The notes under the pieces: generated by a model
Told to the model about the DNA's origin: nothing
The model's database searches: none
What the model saw: the letters and a program-made list of their open reading frames with translations, nothing else
In this document: one piece after another, positions 10,196-12,500 of the stretch
Position numbering within the stretch: position 1 is the first letter of the stretch
Layout: every line of letters starts with the position of its first letter
NCBI GenBank assembly: GCA_905221605.1
Contig: CAJNDS010000702.1
Location: forward strand, 125,001-137,500
DNA length: 12,500 nt
Reading direction: 5' to 3'
Source: Symbiodinium natans
Taxonomy: Eukaryota; Sar; Dinophyceae; Suessiales; Symbiodiniaceae
Made by a program: the position numbers and the translations under genes

Positions 10196-12500
10196 ATGAC
10201 GCCAGACATGGCCTTTCGGCGGTGGATGTGGACTTCCATTGACAGAGCAGAAGGCGGGCGCCCGGTGTCGGTTCAATTATTATAATTTAGAATTAATTTA
10301 ATAATAATACTAATACATAATAATAATCAAATTCAAGTTACTGACTGACAGTTTTAAATTTGACAGTGAATCTGAACGACCAAGGAATAATGAGATGTCA
10401 TTTGCCGCTGGCAGGTGGAGGCATCACTTCCATTTCCATGTCGGCCTCACCTGCCCGGCCAAAAGTGGTCTCAAAAAACCTCACGCGCGTGGCACTCAGA
10501 CCAGCCGCTTGTGACTTACAGGTCAGATGACAGTACTTGCTTGCGTTGTTTGATGCCGCTGCGACCGACGACGCTGAGTGCATTTCGGCTGGCAGCGCTG
10601 TGTCTCCGAACAGGGTCTCATTCCATGACGTGGGGCAATGATTTTGTTGCAGCTGCCCGTGCAGCTCGCAAGAAATGGCTTGCAGAGCAGGGGTCTCCAC
10701 TCTCCGCTGAAGACTGGCTCAGCGAAGGCACGCAGCTCTCTGTGGCTACAGACTGTTCCGGCCTGGAATCGCCAATCGTGGCTTTATCTGCGACGAGAAT
10801 AGGCATCAGTCGTCATGAGCAACTCGTCTGAGTGACAGCGCCATGACAAGTTTCAAGTCTAAGATTAAAACTAAGACTAGTGACACGGCTAAAATTGAAT
10901 TGTCCTGCGCACGTGTCAGGTGGTCCAGCGACATCAACGAGAAGGTCCGTGCCTATATAAGGCACAATTTTGCACCCCGGCGGCTGTACAAGGACATGGC
11001 AGCACGCAGCACAGCAGAGCTGCCCTCACTGGCCGTGGATGGTCTCTATGTGGCAGGCTTTCCTTGCCAGCCTTTCAGCAGACTTGGCCTACAACAAGGT
11101 TGGGACGACCCACGGTCTCATCTCTGGCCCCTAAGCTCCGTTCCAGTCAGTCTGTATGAAATTTCAATGGCTTAATTATTTACAATGGAATATTAATGTA
11201 TCCAATTCAAATGCTGCTTTCCAAGGCTCAGTGTTCTCCGGACGATCAAAGAGACGCAGCCGGTCTGCGTTGTGCTTGAAAACGTCCTAGGCATCCTTGC
11301 TTACTTGGACACTGTACGGCGGTCTATCGAGGAGGTCCTCCTCGGTCTGTACAATGTCGTCGTGGCAACTTGGCTGGATGCTTTGTGCGGTGTTGCCCAT
11401 TCCGCCTTTGTCAGCTGATCTGGGTCATTGCATTGCTGCTTCAGACGGTGTTTGTGCGAGGTCACCTTTTGCTCATCGGACTTGTCTGAGCCTGTACGTC
11501 GGCCTAGAGTGTGGCTGCTCATGGCGCGCAGGGACCGCTGCGTCGCAGAAACGCAAGAAGACATGGCCTCCATGGTCCAGCAAGTTTGGATGGCCTTGCA
11601 GCAAGCGGCCAGCACGCATGGGCGTACTGTGGCTGGTCTTCTTCAGGCACATTCACTGTCACTGAAGCAATCACAGCCTCGGCCTCCCAATGCAAGAGAG
11701 ACGCGCGTCCTGAAGAAAGCCGTTGCAAAGTTCCAGCCCTTGAACAGGCATCTCATGGTGGATGTCTCCCAGTCCGAGACGTTTCTGCGAGCAGGTCTCG
11801 ATGTGGCGCCATGCTTCGCCCGTAGCAGTCGAATGTGTCTGCTGCCTCCGGGCAAGGGCCTTGATGAGGCCTTGTTATTGGACACGGCCTTTGGCATGGT
11901 GGCCTGTTTGAAAAATAGTCTTTGGTTTCACTGGTCGGTGTGGCTTTACTTTATTTTTGTTTGTCATTGTCCCGAAGCAATTGATCAATCCAACCCCGCT
12001 TTTTCCAGTCAGCCAGGACCTTCACGGCTACCCAAGATGGATTTCTTTTCCCGAATGCGTCGGGATCACGGCCCAGAGATCCATGCTGGGAAATACACAG
12101 CACGTCCGGTCTTGCGCAGCTGCCATCCTGATGTGCCTGGCCTTGGTGAAGCCATCGTTGTCCTGCCCGTTTGGGTCTGCAGTCTTCTGCAGGGTGGAGC
12201 CACGTGGCTGCATACTGTTGTCTCGTTTGTCCGGCTTGGAACTGCTCAAAGTGCATCCACCGCTGCAGGCTATCTCGCAACCGCAAGAAGACGACCCGGT
12301 CCAAGGTCTCCAAGTTGAACAAGATCTCCAAGCCGTCCAAGGCCTTCAAGCCGAGGGCTGAGGTTTCCAAGCCCAAGAAGATCTCCCCGCCGAAGAAGAA
12401 TTCCAAGCCCAAGACGATCTCCAAGCCAAGGACGACCTCCAAGCCCAAAAAGATCTCCCCGCCGATGAAGAATTCCGAGCCCAAGACCATCTCCAAGCCA
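10196..12500 (+). CDS. gene E: C5-cytosine DNA methyltransferase (3' end beyond window)
   Basis: Transfers a methyl group from S-adenosylmethionine to carbon 5 of cytosine in DNA. Exons: 10196-10270 (tentative), 10415-10818, 10920-11126, 11226-11394, 11491 to about 11893, about 12009-12168, 12269 to beyond 12500. Introns 10819-10919, 11127-11225 and 11395-11490 are GC-AG; 10271-10414 and 12169-12268 are GT-AG; five of the six are 96-144 nt and the donor of the fifth is unresolved (11887-11902). Motifs in order: I, TDCSGLESP (10748-10774), with acidic SSDINEKV after it; IV, VAGFPCQPFSRLG with catalytic Cys in PCQ (11062-11070); VI, VVLENVLGIL (ENV 11278-11286); VIII, GVPVRRPRVWLL (from 11389 across the junction); a short target-recognition region; VAPCFARS (about 11808); X, HGYPRW and LGNTQHVRSCA (LGNT 12086-12097). 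The core is complete. Motif IV lacks the Cys-Phe-Thr signature I expect near the active site of DNMT2-type tRNA enzymes. A Lys/Ser/Pro tail follows. Its introns argue against a recent retrotransposon copy. Confidence 0.85.
10271..10414 (+). other. AT-rich first intron of gene E (proposed)
   Basis: A GT donor (TCG|GTTCAATT) and a CTGGCAG acceptor bound 144 bp whose first 110 are AT-rich with TAA-type tracts like those at 137-627. Joining 10270 to 10415 is phase 0 and keeps the frame open into motif I. The exon before it is short and therefore tentative. Confidence 0.5.
12366..12500 (+). repeat. 72-bp tandem repeat encoding a Lys/Ser/Pro tail
   Basis: Copy 1 (12366-12437) and an incomplete copy 2 (12438-12500) share a 24-aa unit of the type SKPKKISPPKKNSKPKTISK. 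The frame is open from the acceptor at 12268 to the window edge (77 full codons) without an ATG at its start. The composition resembles histone H1 tails and is highly basic. Confidence 0.8.

Noticed and set aside
10415-12168. DNMT2-type tRNA methyltransferase
   Set aside because: The expected Cys-Phe-Thr signature is not seen near the active site and the overall layout with a C-terminal basic tail fits a DNA-acting enzyme better; a tree would be needed to be sure.

Overview
This window looks like nuclear DNA of a dinoflagellate. The evidence is cumulative. All convincing coding sequence is on the + strand. Genes are split into many short exons by compact introns (mostly about 50-145 nt), and a good share of those introns have GC-AG rather than GT-AG borders. 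Coding DNA is GC-rich with many GGCCTC/GCC codons, introns and spacers include AT-rich islands, and the telomere-type motif is CCCTAAA/TTTAGGG. There are no bacterial operons, Shine-Dalgarno sites, tRNA or rRNA genes. Most coding frames run through splice junctions, so ATG-to-stop reading misses much of them. The exon models below come from reading-frame quality plus splice-site phase and are not backed by transcripts.

Layout. 1-129: possible tail of an upstream exon. 105-652: AT-rich island carrying three blocks of telomere-like repeat. 858-2438: gene A, a 7-exon gene for a Lys/Ala/Ser/Pro-rich basic protein with a C-terminal GKGKGK, and an apparent 1-nt deletion in a 45-bp coding repeat. 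2439-2927: spacer with a weak ORF. 2928-6063: gene B, about 8 exons, with an N-terminal AQPM/AQPV repeat, a helical middle, a long Ala/Glu/Lys coiled coil and a W-rich acidic tail. One of its introns holds a ~200-bp CT microsatellite, and a 54-bp coding repeat holds an apparent 1-nt insertion. 6064-7450: no convincing gene; contains a long imperfect hairpin and an AT-rich palindrome. 7451-8590: gene C, 4 exons, ending in a histone-fold domain closest to histone H3, with telomere-like repeats in its last intron and just downstream. About 8790-9840: gene D, a set of phase-compatible exons of unknown function that include two GC-rich palindromes. 10196-12500: gene E, a C5-cytosine DNA methyltransferase with motifs I, IV, VI, VIII and X spread over separate exons, then a Lys/Ser/Pro repeat tail that runs off the window.

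Three of the five genes (A basic protein, C histone fold, E DNA methyltransferase) have a chromatin flavour, and all five read in the same direction. Whether they are functionally linked is inference. Gene D could be the 5' part of the methyltransferase gene; the sequence alone does not settle this.
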